64,000 bases of DNA from DAOUKH01 sp964291475 (lineage in GTDB: Bacteria; Chloroflexota; Dehalococcoidia; SHYB01), in contig OZ220056.1 in assembly GCA_964291475.2 (NCBI GenBank), forward strand, positions 1 to 64,000. Reading direction: 5' to 3'. A program made the position numbers and the translations under genes. Below the pieces are notes generated by a model. It worked only from the letters and a program-made list of their open reading frames with translations, was not told the DNA's origin and made no database searches. Shown here in pieces: positions 32,492-41,123 of the stretch (positions are counted from its first letter, which is position 1; every line of letters starts with the position of its first letter).

Positions 32492-33001
32492 CTAAGGGAG
32501 CAGGGCCTCAAGCGCTGCCCACCGCGGGTCGGCGGCGCCTTGGGGACAGCCGCAGGTCTCGAGGTTGAGATTGACGCCGCATGTGGAGCATAGGCCGGAG
32601 CACCCTTGGGTACAAAGAGGTTTCATGGGAAGGCTCAGCAGGGCGTATTGGCGGGCGGGTTCCCCGAGGTCGAGGGTGTGGCGCGCGTCGATCTTGAAGG
32701 CGCCTTCGTCCTCGGGGCGGTCGAGCTTGCCGCCGTGAGTGATCTCGATGCTTGGGTAAAAGACCTCGTCGATCGCAAAACTTACCGGCTCCGTGAATGG
32801 GCTCAGGCACCGGCTGCATTCGGCGCGGACGCGGGTGTCAAGTTCCGCTCTGACCAGGATCCCCCGGTCCGTCCGCATCAGCCGTACGGCCCCTTTTATC
32901 TTGCCGGCTAGCTCCTCGTATCGGTCCTCCGCCTCATCAATCGCGTACTCGCGCTCCGAGCCGACCGCGGATTGCAGAAGCTGGGCGACGTTCCATTGCA
33001 T
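32492..33001 (-). CDS. yceD: YceD/DUF177 family protein
   Basis: 169 residues from the ATG at 33001; an in-frame ATG four codons upstream is also possible. Beta-rich N-terminal part (IKGAVRLMRTDRGILVRAEL, then VRAECSRCLSPFTEPVSFAI with the family C-x-x-C) and a C-terminal Cys-rich part (CTQGCSGLCSTCGVNLNLET). DUF177 proteins lie next to rpmF and are needed for 23S rRNA stability in plants and E. coli-type homologues. It heads the operon behind the promoter at 33036. Confidence 0.9.
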   Translation of the reverse strand: MQWNVAQLLQSAVGSEREYAIDEAEDRYEELAGKIKGAVRLMRTDRGILVRAELDTRVRAECSRCLSPFTEPVSFAIDEVFYPSIEITHGGKLDRPEDEGAFKIDARHTLDLGEPARQYALLSLPMKPLCTQGCSGLCSTCGVNLNLETCGCPQGAADPRWAALEALLP

Positions 33002-33035
33002 GGCCGACCCCACCAGCTCGGGCCGCGTTCGAGGG

Positions 33036-33065
33036 ATTATAGGGAGCGTCGTCTGCGAACGTCAA
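33036..33065 (-). promoter_or_regulatory. sigma70 promoter of the yceD-rpmF-fab operon
   Basis: On the minus strand, TTGACG (33060-33065) and a perfect TATAAT (33036-33041) are 18 bases apart. The -10 ends 35 bases before the yceD ATG at 33001. This is among the best promoter matches in the window. The sequence further upstream, around 33085-33105, is A/T-rich and could act as an UP element. Confidence 0.75.
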
Positions 33066-33185
33066 GCGCGGTGGCAGGCAAGTTTGCGAAATTTTTCTCA
33101 AACTCCGCATAGGGTACTCCCGTCAAGGGCATTTGACAAGGTTCCGCTGTCGCTCCCCTTCAGGCGAGTACGGAGCAAGGGGCCC

Positions 33186-34322
33186 CTAGAAGCCGTACAG
33201 CCGTGCCGTATTGCTCCGCGTCATCCGGTTCCGCTCGTCCTCGGCGACGCCGTCCATCACGCTGTCCAGGATCTCCCGCGACCGCGGGAACGTCGACTCC
33301 AGATGGGGGTAGTCCGAGCCCCAAAGCAGGTTGTCCACGCCGATGATCCCCCGGTCGCGCATCCCCAGCGCGTCCTCCTGGAAGCTGTGGAACACGTTGC
33401 GCCGCAGGTAGTCCGTTGGTACCGATCCGTCGGTGAAGCGGTGCGTGATCATCATGGGCCGCTCGCGGTAGACGTAGTCGATACGGTCCATGAAGAACGG
33501 GACCCACCCCAGCTCGTGCTCGAGCTGGACGAAGCGCAGGCCGGGGAAGCGTTCCAGTACGCCGGAGAAGATGAGGTGGCACAGGGTCTGGCGCACCCAG
33601 TTCTCGGCGTTCACCCGGTCGGGGGCGGTGAGCACGGCGCGGTCGTAACTCACCTTCGGCGCAGTGAAGGTGCCCGGGCGGTTCGTGGCGCGGTGCAGAC
33701 TCAGCGGCATCCCCAGCGCTTCCGCCTCCGCCCAGAACGGGTCGTACTTCGGGTCGTCGTAGAACTCGCCGGGCGTTGGGTAGACGGGTATGACCGCGCC
33801 GGCTAGACCCAGCTTCGCGCAGCGCCGCAGCTCGGCGGCGGCCGCCGCAATCTCGTCGTCGAGCACGATCATGGCCACGCCCCGCAGCCTGTGGGGATGG
33901 GCCGCGCAAAAGTCGGCAATCCAGTCGTTGTAAGAGCTGAGGATCGCGCCGAGCAGCACCGCGTCCTGGACCTTGTGGTACATGTGGAGGGCAATCGTGG
34001 GATAGACCACCTCGGCCTCGATGCCGTCCGCATCCATGTCGGCGACCCGCGCCTGGGGGTCGTAGGCCCCCGGCCGCACGTCGCCGGCGCGCCCGTGCAG
34101 GCGCATCCCCTCCAGGCTCTCGAAGCGCTTCCCGGCCGCCGAGCCCCCGCGGAAGGTCGCCCCAATGGCAACGTCCCCCACGTAGATCTCGTCCGACTCC
34201 GGCCCTTCGACAAAGCGGGGCACAAGCTCGCGCGGGACGGCGCCCCCGGCCGGCATGCGCTCGGTCCACAGATCGCCGGGCTCGACGACGTGGGAGTCGG
34301 ACGAAATCAACTTGCCGCTCAT
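33186..34322 (-). CDS. amidohydrolase family protein (Amidohydro_2)
   Basis: 378 residues from ATG 34322. First metal motif LISSDSHVVEPGDLWTERMP, middle Asp region RVADMDADGIEAEVVYPTIA, SLHRATNRPGTF (barrel His) and the end motif NLLWGSDYPHLESTFPRSRE. Hydrolase or decarboxylase on an aromatic or cyclic acid, with a divalent metal. It is divergent from the closely similar gene at 34470 (147 bases between the two starts) and transcribed away from it. Substrate unknown. Confidence 0.9.
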   Translation of the reverse strand: MSGKLISSDSHVVEPGDLWTERMPAGGAVPRELVPRFVEGPESDEIYVGDVAIGATFRGGSAAGKRFESLEGMRLHGRAGDVRPGAYDPQARVADMDADGIEAEVVYPTIALHMYHKVQDAVLLGAILSSYNDWIADFCAAHPHRLRGVAMIVLDDEIAAAAAELRRCAKLGLAGAVIPVYPTPGEFYDDPKYDPFWAEAEALGMPLSLHRATNRPGTFTAPKVSYDRAVLTAPDRVNAENWVRQTLCHLIFSGVLERFPGLRFVQLEHELGWVPFFMDRIDYVYRERPMMITHRFTDGSVPTDYLRRNVFHSFQEDALGMRDRGIIGVDNLLWGSDYPHLESTFPRSREILDSVMDGVAEDERNRMTRSNTARLYGF

Positions 34323-34469
34323 GCCGGTGTCCCGCTTCCGGCGCTCGGTGAAGCGAGACGCCGCCGGGGGCGGCGAGTATAGCACCGGCGCCGTTTGAAA
34401 CCGCTCCGGCGTTGTGCCACCATACCCCCGTCCAAGCGGGCCGCGCAGGGCGGCCAACGGGAGCGCGGC

Positions 34470-35549
34470 ATGACGGTACGGGCCATCTCAGCCGATTCGC
34501 ACATCCTGGAGCCTTGGGAAATGTGGGCCGAGCGCATCGACCCCGAATTCCGGGAGCGCGCCCCGCGCGTCGAGCCCAGCCCCGATGGCAACGGCCACGT
34601 CTTCGTCTGCGAGGGCCGCTCCAAGGGAGCAATCCGCGCCCTCGGCACGCCGTATGCGGTCCAGAAGGACCAGAACGAGGAAGGCCGCCGCGGCGGCTAC
34701 GACCCCGTCGCCCGCATCGCCGACATGGACGTCGACGGCGTCGAGGCCGAGGTCCTCTACCCCAGCATGGGCTCCCGCGTCTACAGCATCCCCGACGCCG
34801 AGCTCCAGGCGGCATGCTTCCGCGCCTACAACGACTGGCTCGCCGACTTCTGCGCCACCGACCCCCACCGCCTCTACGGCGTCGCGCTCCTGTCGACCTA
34901 CGACATCGAAATCGCCGTCAAGGAGCTGCGCCGCGCCGCCAAGATGGGCTACCGCGCCGCGGCCATTTGGGGAACCCCGCCCGACCGGCTCTCCTTCGAG
35001 AGCGACCACTACGACCCCCTCTGGGCCGAGGCCCAAGACCTGGAAATCCCCATCAGCCTCCACGCCTTCACCGGCCCCGAGCGTTCCATCTCCAACTTCT
35101 TCCTCATCAGCTACACCAACTTTGTGCATATGATTCCCGACACCCTCGTCACCATGACCTTCTCCCACGTCTTCGAGCGCTTCCCCGGCCTCAAGGTCAT
35201 CTCCGTCGAGAACGACATCGGCTGGGTTCCCTACCTCATCCAGCGCATGGAGTACGGCTACGGGCGGAAGACGGGGCGGCACGGCGGCAAGTTCCCCTCC
35301 GGCCTCACCCCTCGCGACGTCTTCCACCGCAACGTGCGTTTCACCTTTATGACCGACCGCTTCGGCCTGGCCAGCCTCGACGCCATGTCCCCCGATATGC
35401 TGATGTGGTCCACCGACTACCCCCACGACGACAGCACCTGGCCCGAGTCGCTGCGGCTGATGGAGGAGCAGTTCGAGGGCGTCGACCCCGCCGTGCGGGA
35501 CAAGATCATCTTCGCCAACTGCAACGAGCTCTACCGCATGGGGCTCTAG
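34470..35549 (+). CDS. amidohydrolase family protein (Amidohydro_2)
   Basis: 359 residues from ATG 34470. SADSHILEPWEMWAERIDPE at the N-terminus, then RIADMDVDGVEAEVLYPSMG, SLHAFTGPERSI (barrel His), and MWSTDYPHDDSTWPESLRLM at the end (the family WGSDYPH with Thr for Gly-Ser). First gene of a rightward run: two acyl-CoA dehydrogenases follow after 18 and 15 bases. That operon suggests ring or carboxylic acid breakdown feeding into beta-oxidation. The same pairing is seen at the left end of the window. Confidence 0.9.
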   Translation: MTVRAISADSHILEPWEMWAERIDPEFRERAPRVEPSPDGNGHVFVCEGRSKGAIRALGTPYAVQKDQNEEGRRGGYDPVARIADMDVDGVEAEVLYPSMGSRVYSIPDAELQAACFRAYNDWLADFCATDPHRLYGVALLSTYDIEIAVKELRRAAKMGYRAAAIWGTPPDRLSFESDHYDPLWAEAQDLEIPISLHAFTGPERSISNFFLISYTNFVHMIPDTLVTMTFSHVFERFPGLKVISVENDIGWVPYLIQRMEYGYGRKTGRHGGKFPSGLTPRDVFHRNVRFTFMTDRFGLASLDAMSPDMLMWSTDYPHDDSTWPESLRLMEEQFEGVDPAVRDKIIFANCNELYRMGL

Positions 35550-35567
35550 GCGGCCGGCGGCGCGGCG

Positions 35568-36767
35568 ATGATCGACTTCGCGTTCACTCCCGAAGAGGAG
35601 GCCCTGCGCCGCGAGGTCCGCGCCTTCTGCGCCGAGCATTTCACCCCCGACGTCCTGCGCCGCGCCTACCGCCACCCCGGCGGCGGCTACTTCTCGCGCG
35701 AAATCTGGGAGATCCTACGCTCCAATCGCTGGCTTTTCCCTCACTGGACCGAGGCCGAGGGCGGCGCCGCGCTCGGCCCCATGCAGCACGCCATCCTCAC
35801 CGAGGAGTTGGCCTACGCCCTCATCCAGTGCGGCTCCCATCATGCCTGCGACGTGGTGCGCGCCGCCGGCGACGAGGCGCAGAAAGCCGCCTACCTGCCG
35901 CGATTCGCCTCCGGCGAATGGCTGGTCACCATCGGCATTTCCGAGCCCAACGCCGGCTCCGACGCGGCCAACATCGAGATGCGCGCCCGGCGCGACGGCG
36001 ACGAGTGGGTGCTCAACGGCCAAAAGCTCTGGGGCGGCCACGGTATGCCGGAGTTCCACGAGAACAACCTCCACATCTGCGTGGCCCGCACCGACCCCGA
36101 AGCCGAGCGCCACCGCGGGCTCTCCATCTTCCTCGTCCCGCTCACCACGCCGGGCATCACCATGGCGCCGGTCCACATCATGCGCGGCGAGCCCTACGTC
36201 GCCTCCGTCGCCGCCACTTACTACGACGACGTACGCGTGCCCGTTGACGCTGTCCTCGGCGGCCAGGTCAACAACGGCTGGTATCAGATGACGCGCGTGC
36301 TGAACGACGAGCGCGCGACCCTCCTCACCGCCAATACCGGCCGCGCCGCGCGGATGCACGACGACCTCGCCGCCTACGTCCGGTCAATCAAGGCAACCGG
36401 CAGCGGGGCGCCATGGATGCGGCATCTGCTCGCCGACCTGTACGTCGAGCTGGAGAGCGTGCGCTGCATGTCCTACGAGGCCGCGGCCCACGCCGACCGC
36501 GGCGCCGGTTTGGACGGAGTCTCTCTCGGAGGGGCGAAGATCGCCGCCGCCGAGCTCTACCAGCGCATGAGCGAAGCCGGCATGAAGATACTCGGCCACC
36601 TGGGCCTGCTGAACTTCAAGGAGGCCGGCCGCGACCTCCCCTTCGCCGACACCGTCCTCTGGTTCGCCATGGGGAGCCGGCAGGGCACCACGGCGGGCGG
36701 CTCGGCCGAGGTCATGCTCAACCGGATCGCCACCGACCGCCGCGGCCTTGGGCTGCCCCGAGGCTGA
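35568..36767 (+). CDS. acyl-CoA dehydrogenase
   Basis: 399 residues, intact. Helical N-terminus (FAFTPEEEALRREVRAFCAE), FAD/substrate motif TIGISEPNAGSDAANIEMRA, and LWFAMGSRQGTTAGGSAEVM in the C-terminal loop, where the usual catalytic Glu before G-T/S is Gly. In heteromeric family members the base is supplied from a different helix. It starts 18 bases after the amidohydrolase and is followed by a second dehydrogenase chain at 36783. Substrate unknown. Confidence 0.92.
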   Translation: MIDFAFTPEEEALRREVRAFCAEHFTPDVLRRAYRHPGGGYFSREIWEILRSNRWLFPHWTEAEGGAALGPMQHAILTEELAYALIQCGSHHACDVVRAAGDEAQKAAYLPRFASGEWLVTIGISEPNAGSDAANIEMRARRDGDEWVLNGQKLWGGHGMPEFHENNLHICVARTDPEAERHRGLSIFLVPLTTPGITMAPVHIMRGEPYVASVAATYYDDVRVPVDAVLGGQVNNGWYQMTRVLNDERATLLTANTGRAARMHDDLAAYVRSIKATGSGAPWMRHLLADLYVELESVRCMSYEAAAHADRGAGLDGVSLGGAKIAAAELYQRMSEAGMKILGHLGLLNFKEAGRDLPFADTVLWFAMGSRQGTTAGGSAEVMLNRIATDRRGLGLPRG

Positions 36768-36782
36768 CCTCCGAGGCGCATC

Positions 36783-37911
36783 ATGGACATCGTGCTCGGC
36801 GAAGACGACCAGATGCTGCGCGGCTCGTTCCGCGACTTCTTCACCAACGAGTGCCCCGCCGACCTGGTCCGCGAGGTCGAAGAGAACGACCTCGACTACT
36901 CCCGCGAGCTCTACGCCGCCATGGCCGGGCTCGGCATGCTCTCCCTCCCCTTCCACCAGACCTACGGCGGCCAGGACGGCCACCTCTTCCACCTTGGCCT
37001 GTTGTACGAGGAGATGGGCCGCGCGCTCGCGCCCACGCCCCACCTCTCCACCGTGGTGCTCTGCGGGATGCTCATCGCCGAGGCCGGGCGCGAGGAGCAG
37101 CGGCTCGGCTACCTGCCCGCCATCGGCGCCGGCGACCTCATCGGCGCGCTCGCCCTGACCGAGACCGCCGCCGGGGGTGTGGGAGACATCGCCGCGACCG
37201 CGTCCCTGGATGACGATGCGATCGTGCTCAACGGCGTCAAGCGCTTTGTCCGCCACGGGGCCGCCGCCGACTTCTTCATTGTCGCGGTCCGGGCCGAAGA
37301 CACCGCGGGAGAGGACGGCGTCTCTCTGTTCATCGTCCCCGCCGGCGTGGAGGGCCTGACCCTCGAGACCTACCGCACCATGAGCGGCGAGCGCCTCACC
37401 GACCTCACCCTCGACGGCGTGCGCCTGCCGGAGGAGGCCCTGCTGGGCGAGTGGCGCGGCGGATGGCCCCCGCTGGCTCGGGGCCTCGACTACGGGCGGG
37501 CCATGCTCGCCTGCGAGATGGTCGGCGGCGCCGAAGCGCTTCTGGAACGCACCGTCGAGCACTGCAAGCAGCGTCACACCTTCGGCAGGCCCATCGGCGC
37601 CAACCAAGCCCTCCAGCACCGCCTCGCCCGCATCAAGCTGGACCTCGACCGGCATCCGACTCCTCGCCCGTCGCGCTGCCTGGCGCCTCGGCGAGGGCGA
37701 AGACGCCGCTCTCGACGCGGCCGCGGCCAAGGTCGGCGCGAGCGCCCTCTACCGCCTCGCCGCCAACGAGGCCGTCCAGATGCACGGCGGCTACGGCGTC
37801 GCCAAGGAGACCGACATCCAACTCTACTGGCGCCGCCATAAGGCGTTGGAGGTCTATCTCGGCGACAGCCAGTCCCTCAAAGACGAGATGGCCGACGCGC
37901 TCGGGCTTTAG
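36783..37911 (+). pseudogene. acyl-CoA dehydrogenase, second chain, one frameshift near 37645
   Basis: The first part (MDIVLGEDDQMLRGSFRDFF to HRLARIKLDLD) is a clean dehydrogenase. The frame then changes around 37642-37650 and continues as GIRLLARRAAWRLGEGEDAA to the stop at 37911 with MHGGYGVAKETDIQLYWRRH. Total length is 1129 nt, one base over a multiple of three. HGGYGVAKETDIQLYWRR is the family's C-terminal region, as in the chain at 1443. Without the shift the product would be about 375 residues. Real pseudogene or one-base sequence error cannot be told apart here. Confidence 0.85.
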
Positions 37912-37971
37912 CGGCGCCTCAGTTGCCGCCCCCACGCCCTCCGCCAGGCCGGGGGCCGGCGCCGCCCGCGG

Positions 37972-39105
37972 TTACATGTCCGCGAACTCGGGCATCACCT
38001 TGTTCGCGAAGAGATCGAGCGTCTTCATCACCTTGTCTCGACCCAGGACGCCCTGGCCGAGCAGGAAGAAGCACTCGTTGAAGGGCACCGCGTCGCGGGC
38101 CTCCTGGATGCGGCGCTTCACCGTCTCCGGTCCGCCGATGATCATCGCCGGGTAGGGCATGCCGAAGCCCCAGCCCCAGTTGTCCCACATCCAGTAGGCG
38201 TCCTTGGCCCACTCCTGGGCCTCTTCATCGGTGTCGGCGAGGATCAGGTAGCCGCCCCAGGCCGCCTCTTCGCCGTAGGGGACCTCCCGTCCGTGCCGCT
38301 CCGCCTCCTCGCGGTAGGCGCCCCAGAGCGTCTTGCAGAACTCCAGGTTCTCTCCAAGGATCACCGGCTTGCCGCCCTCGCGCGCCCAGTAGAGCGCCGT
38401 GGTCATGCTCTGGGTGAAACCGCTGTAGAGCGGCGGGTGCGGCTGCTGGTAGGGCTTCGGTGCGATCCCGACCTCGCGGATCCGGTAGTCGTCGTCGACG
38501 CCCTGCCCGAACTTCAGATACGTCGGCTGCTCGTGCGGGTTCACGAGGTCCTTCGGCGGGAAGGTCCAATACTTGCCCTCGTGAGAGAAGGTGTCGTTGG
38601 CCCATGCCTTGCGAATCACCGCGATGCTCTCCTCGTAGAACTCGCGGTTCATGATGTCCGACGGCTCCTTCCGGTTCCACGGGCCCGCCCCGGTGAGTCC
38701 CGGCTTCACCGCCAGGCTCTGGAGCCACCGCTCCTGATAGCCTCGGACGAAGGCGACGTTCAGCCGCCCCTTGAGCATGTGGTCGAGGGTCGCGACGTGC
38801 TCGGCGACGCGGAGCGGGTTGTGCGCCGGCAGCGCGTAGCCGAAGAGATCGACCCGCAGCCGCTTCGTCTGCATGCCGATGAAGAGGCTGAGCAGACCAG
38901 GCTCGTTGGAGACCTCGAGCCCTTCGATCTGGAGATGGTGCTCGGGATGGCCGAAGCCCTCGAAGCCGATCTCGTCGCAGAAGCGGACGTACTCGCCCAC
39001 CTCATCGAGCATGCCCTGATAGAGCTCCGGACGCTTCCCCGCCATACCCTGTTCGATCTGGGCGCGGTCGCCAACGGTGCAGTAGATGAAGCCGTGGAAT
39101 TTCAT
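37972..39105 (-). CDS. LLM class flavin-dependent oxidoreductase
   Basis: 377 residues. Luciferase-like TIM barrel: GFEGFGHPEHHLQIEGL (the H-E-H-H element), GYALPAHNPLRVAEHVATLD and KGRLNVAFVRGYQERWLQSL (FMN region), then GGYLILADTDEEAQEWAKDA at the C-terminus. Such enzymes oxidise substrates with reduced FMN and O2; multiple paralogues are a feature of SAR202 genomes. It has a leader of about 190-260 bases containing a strong hairpin at 39141. Substrate unknown. Confidence 0.92.
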   Translation of the reverse strand: MKFHGFIYCTVGDRAQIEQGMAGKRPELYQGMLDEVGEYVRFCDEIGFEGFGHPEHHLQIEGLEVSNEPGLLSLFIGMQTKRLRVDLFGYALPAHNPLRVAEHVATLDHMLKGRLNVAFVRGYQERWLQSLAVKPGLTGAGPWNRKEPSDIMNREFYEESIAVIRKAWANDTFSHEGKYWTFPPKDLVNPHEQPTYLKFGQGVDDDYRIREVGIAPKPYQQPHPPLYSGFTQSMTTALYWAREGGKPVILGENLEFCKTLWGAYREEAERHGREVPYGEEAAWGGYLILADTDEEAQEWAKDAYWMWDNWGWGFGMPYPAMIIGGPETVKRRIQEARDAVPFNECFFLLGQGVLGRDKVMKTLDLFANKVMPEFADM

Positions 39106-39140
39106 GGTCTGGTCAGCACCCTCCGGTCAGCACGCTCTGT

Positions 39141-39164
39141 CTTCGGCCTCGCCTTTGGCCGAAG
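39141..39164. other. intergenic hairpin upstream of the LLM gene
   Basis: CTTCGGCC / GGCCGAAG arms (eight base pairs) with an eight-base loop in the 267-base gap 39106-39372. It may terminate the upstream minus-strand transcript or lie in the LLM gene's leader. I see no other gene or known riboswitch in this gap; a TATACT box on the minus strand is at 39296-39301. Confidence 0.45.
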
Positions 39165-39372
39165 CTATCAGCCTTGCGTGCGGCCATGCCGCATCGGAAA
39201 ACATAGCCGTTTTCGATGTCGTGTAGCGGCCCAGTGGCCCGCTATTCGCCGGGAGCGGCAACCCTCCCACGACATCCCTCGAAAAGACCTGCGGCAGTAT
39301 ATCACTCCCTTACTTGAGGACGACGGCCCCTGGCCTCTAGGCGGACCCGCGCCGGAACCGGACTACCCCAGG

Positions 39373-40093
39373 TTAAAACTCGAAGTCGTAGTCGAAGGGG
39401 CGGACGGCTCGCACCGGGGCCGTCACCAGCGGCGTCCAGACGTCGGCGGGCGGGTCGAGGGCGGCGTCGAGGGCCGCGTTCAGCGCGGCGTCGGCGGGGT
39501 CCGTCTCGACGAGCAGCATGTAGGCGAGCCTACCCGCCTCCTCGGCGGCGTCCGCCTCGAAGGCGACCGCCCCATGGACCCCCTCCACGGCCAGCGCCCC
39601 GGGCAGGCCCGTGCCTTCCCACCACGCCTTCGCCGCGTCGACGTCCTTTGCGTCGCCCATGATCACGACGATGCCGCGATGGGCCAGGTGAGGGATGGCC
39701 TCCGGCACGACTGGGATACCCTCGGCGGCGTAGGTCCCCGTCACGCGGTAGTAGCCCGCATAGGGCACAAACCCCTGCCGCCACATCCGCCCCGCGCGGT
39801 TCAAGCCGCGGTCGAGCTCGCGGCCGGAGACGCGGTAGTCGTCAAAGGCGGTCGTGTTCGTCAGATAGGTGGTGAAGTAGGCCCCTTCGCCATTCCGGAG
39901 GGCCTCCATGCCCACGTTGCGGCGGAGCGCTTTCAGCGCCTTGTCGGCGACATACCGCCGACCCGCGATGACCTCGGGCCGCGAGATGTGCGTCGGCAGG
40001 TGGTCGAGGTCGTACCAGCGGTTGTAGTCCTCGGTCATGTGTGGACTCGGGAGCTACGTCGACGAATGCCAGCACCGCGCCCTTGATTTCCAT
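39373..40093 (-). pseudogene. EthD/Dabb-like alpha+beta barrel protein, one frameshift near 40025
   Basis: The natural ATG is at 40093 (MEIKGAVLAFVDVAPE, after AGAGG). After about 22 codons the frame changes near 40022-40028 and the rest runs as TEDYNRWYDLDHLPTHISRP to the stop at 39373. Total 721 nt, one base over. The Y-N-x-W-Y-D-x-D-H-x-P motif is that of small EthD-type dimeric barrel proteins, and a second weaker half follows (RGIVVIMGDAKDVDAAKAWW). A short internal ATG at 40038 gives only the truncated form. Neighbours are a hypothetical protein and a ferredoxin on the same strand. Confidence 0.75.
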
Positions 40094-40173
40094 GCCGCTC
40101 CTCTCAATTCGGGGTCCGCGCGCTACCTTACATCGGGCACGTCCGGTGGGCAAACCCGCCGTAGGGCGCGCTT

Positions 40174-40617
40174 CTAGAACGTCGTTTCGAGGGCCACCGA
40201 GGCGTCGACGAACTCCTGGAACGAGAGCGCCTGCCGGTGGAACTGGTCGACGCGGGTCTGGTCGGCGCCGTAGATGCGGAAGGGGTGCTGGAGGAGGCTG
40301 AGGCGGTTGAGGGTGTGGTCGCTGTCCGCCCGGCCGTTGGCCTTGATGTTCTCGATCATCTCGCGCCAAGTGTTGAGGTCGCCCTCGAGAATCCAGTCGG
40401 GGTCGTAGGTCTCGATCTCGCCCGCCGCCAGCTCGCGCGCTTCGGTGCAGCTGTAGATCTCGAACACCAAGCCGTAGGCGCGGTCGCCGACCTTGAACAC
40501 GGCGCGCGAGTCGGCGTAGCCCAGAGCCTTGTACTGCTCCTCGTTCTCATTCATCAGCGCCTGCAGCGCCTCGAACCACTGGAGGCTGGGGAACGCAACC
40601 TTGGTCTGTGTGCTCAT
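40174..40617 (-). CDS. hypothetical protein, possibly SCP2-like
   Basis: 147 residues. FPSLQWFEALQALMNENEEQ at the start, then KVGDRAYGLVFEIYSCTEAR, then DPDWILEGDLNTWREMIENI. This order (W-F near the start, a hydrophobic hairpin, then D-W-x-I-x-G-D and a W-x-x-M-I helix) resembles sterol-carrier-protein-2-like lipid-binding domains, but I am not certain. It starts 13 bases after the ferredoxin gene and may share its transcript. Confidence 0.65.
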   Translation of the reverse strand: MSTQTKVAFPSLQWFEALQALMNENEEQYKALGYADSRAVFKVGDRAYGLVFEIYSCTEARELAAGEIETYDPDWILEGDLNTWREMIENIKANGRADSDHTLNRLSLLQHPFRIYGADQTRVDQFHRQALSFQEFVDASVALETTF

Positions 40618-40630
40618 GTGGGCAGTCCTC

Positions 40631-41077
40631 CTATGGGTCGGTCCCCGCTAGCGCTTTGGAAGAGTACCGGGGGACGACGGCGTAGTCCGGTTTCTGGGCG
40701 GCGCGGACCTTGGGGCAGATGCCCTTGCCCTCGTCGCAGCGGAAGCAGAACCAGTCCCCGCCCTCGGGACGGCGCCACAGTACGTTCCCGCATCCGGCGC
40801 AGCGCCGCTCGTCGAGCTCGGTGCATTCCCAGTCGCGCAGGCTCGACTTGGCGTTGAGCGGGCAGCCGCGACCGTGACAGATGATCGAATCCGGGTCCTG
40901 GTGGATGCAGTCGACGGGGCAGACGCTAGGGCAGGCGTCGCAATCGAAGCAGAGCATCGGGTCGATGATGAAGGTGCCGCGGAAATTGTCGGCGCGGCGC
41001 TCGATGGCGAGCGTCGGGCAGATGTACTCGCAGGCCCCGCAGCTGATGCAGACGTCGTCGACGATGTAGAAGCTCAT
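40631..41077 (-). CDS. ferredoxin with two 4Fe-4S motifs and a C-terminal zinc ribbon
   Basis: 148 residues from ATG 41077. Two clusters: VCISCGACEYICPTLAI and LCFDCDACPSVCPVDCI. After a further pair around ICHGRGCPLN comes a zinc-ribbon-like end: RRCAGCGNVLW, then FCFRCDEGKGICPKV. It could deliver electrons to one of the oxygenases nearby. The fused ribbon is unusual for a simple ferredoxin. It precedes the hypothetical protein and the EthD-like gene on the same strand. Confidence 0.9.
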   Translation of the reverse strand: MSFYIVDDVCISCGACEYICPTLAIERRADNFRGTFIIDPMLCFDCDACPSVCPVDCIHQDPDSIICHGRGCPLNAKSSLRDWECTELDERRCAGCGNVLWRRPEGGDWFCFRCDEGKGICPKVRAAQKPDYAVVPRYSSKALAGTDP

Positions 41078-41123
41078 GCCATTCCAGGGCGCCGGGCCGC
41101 ATCCGGCCGAAACGCGGCGGTCA

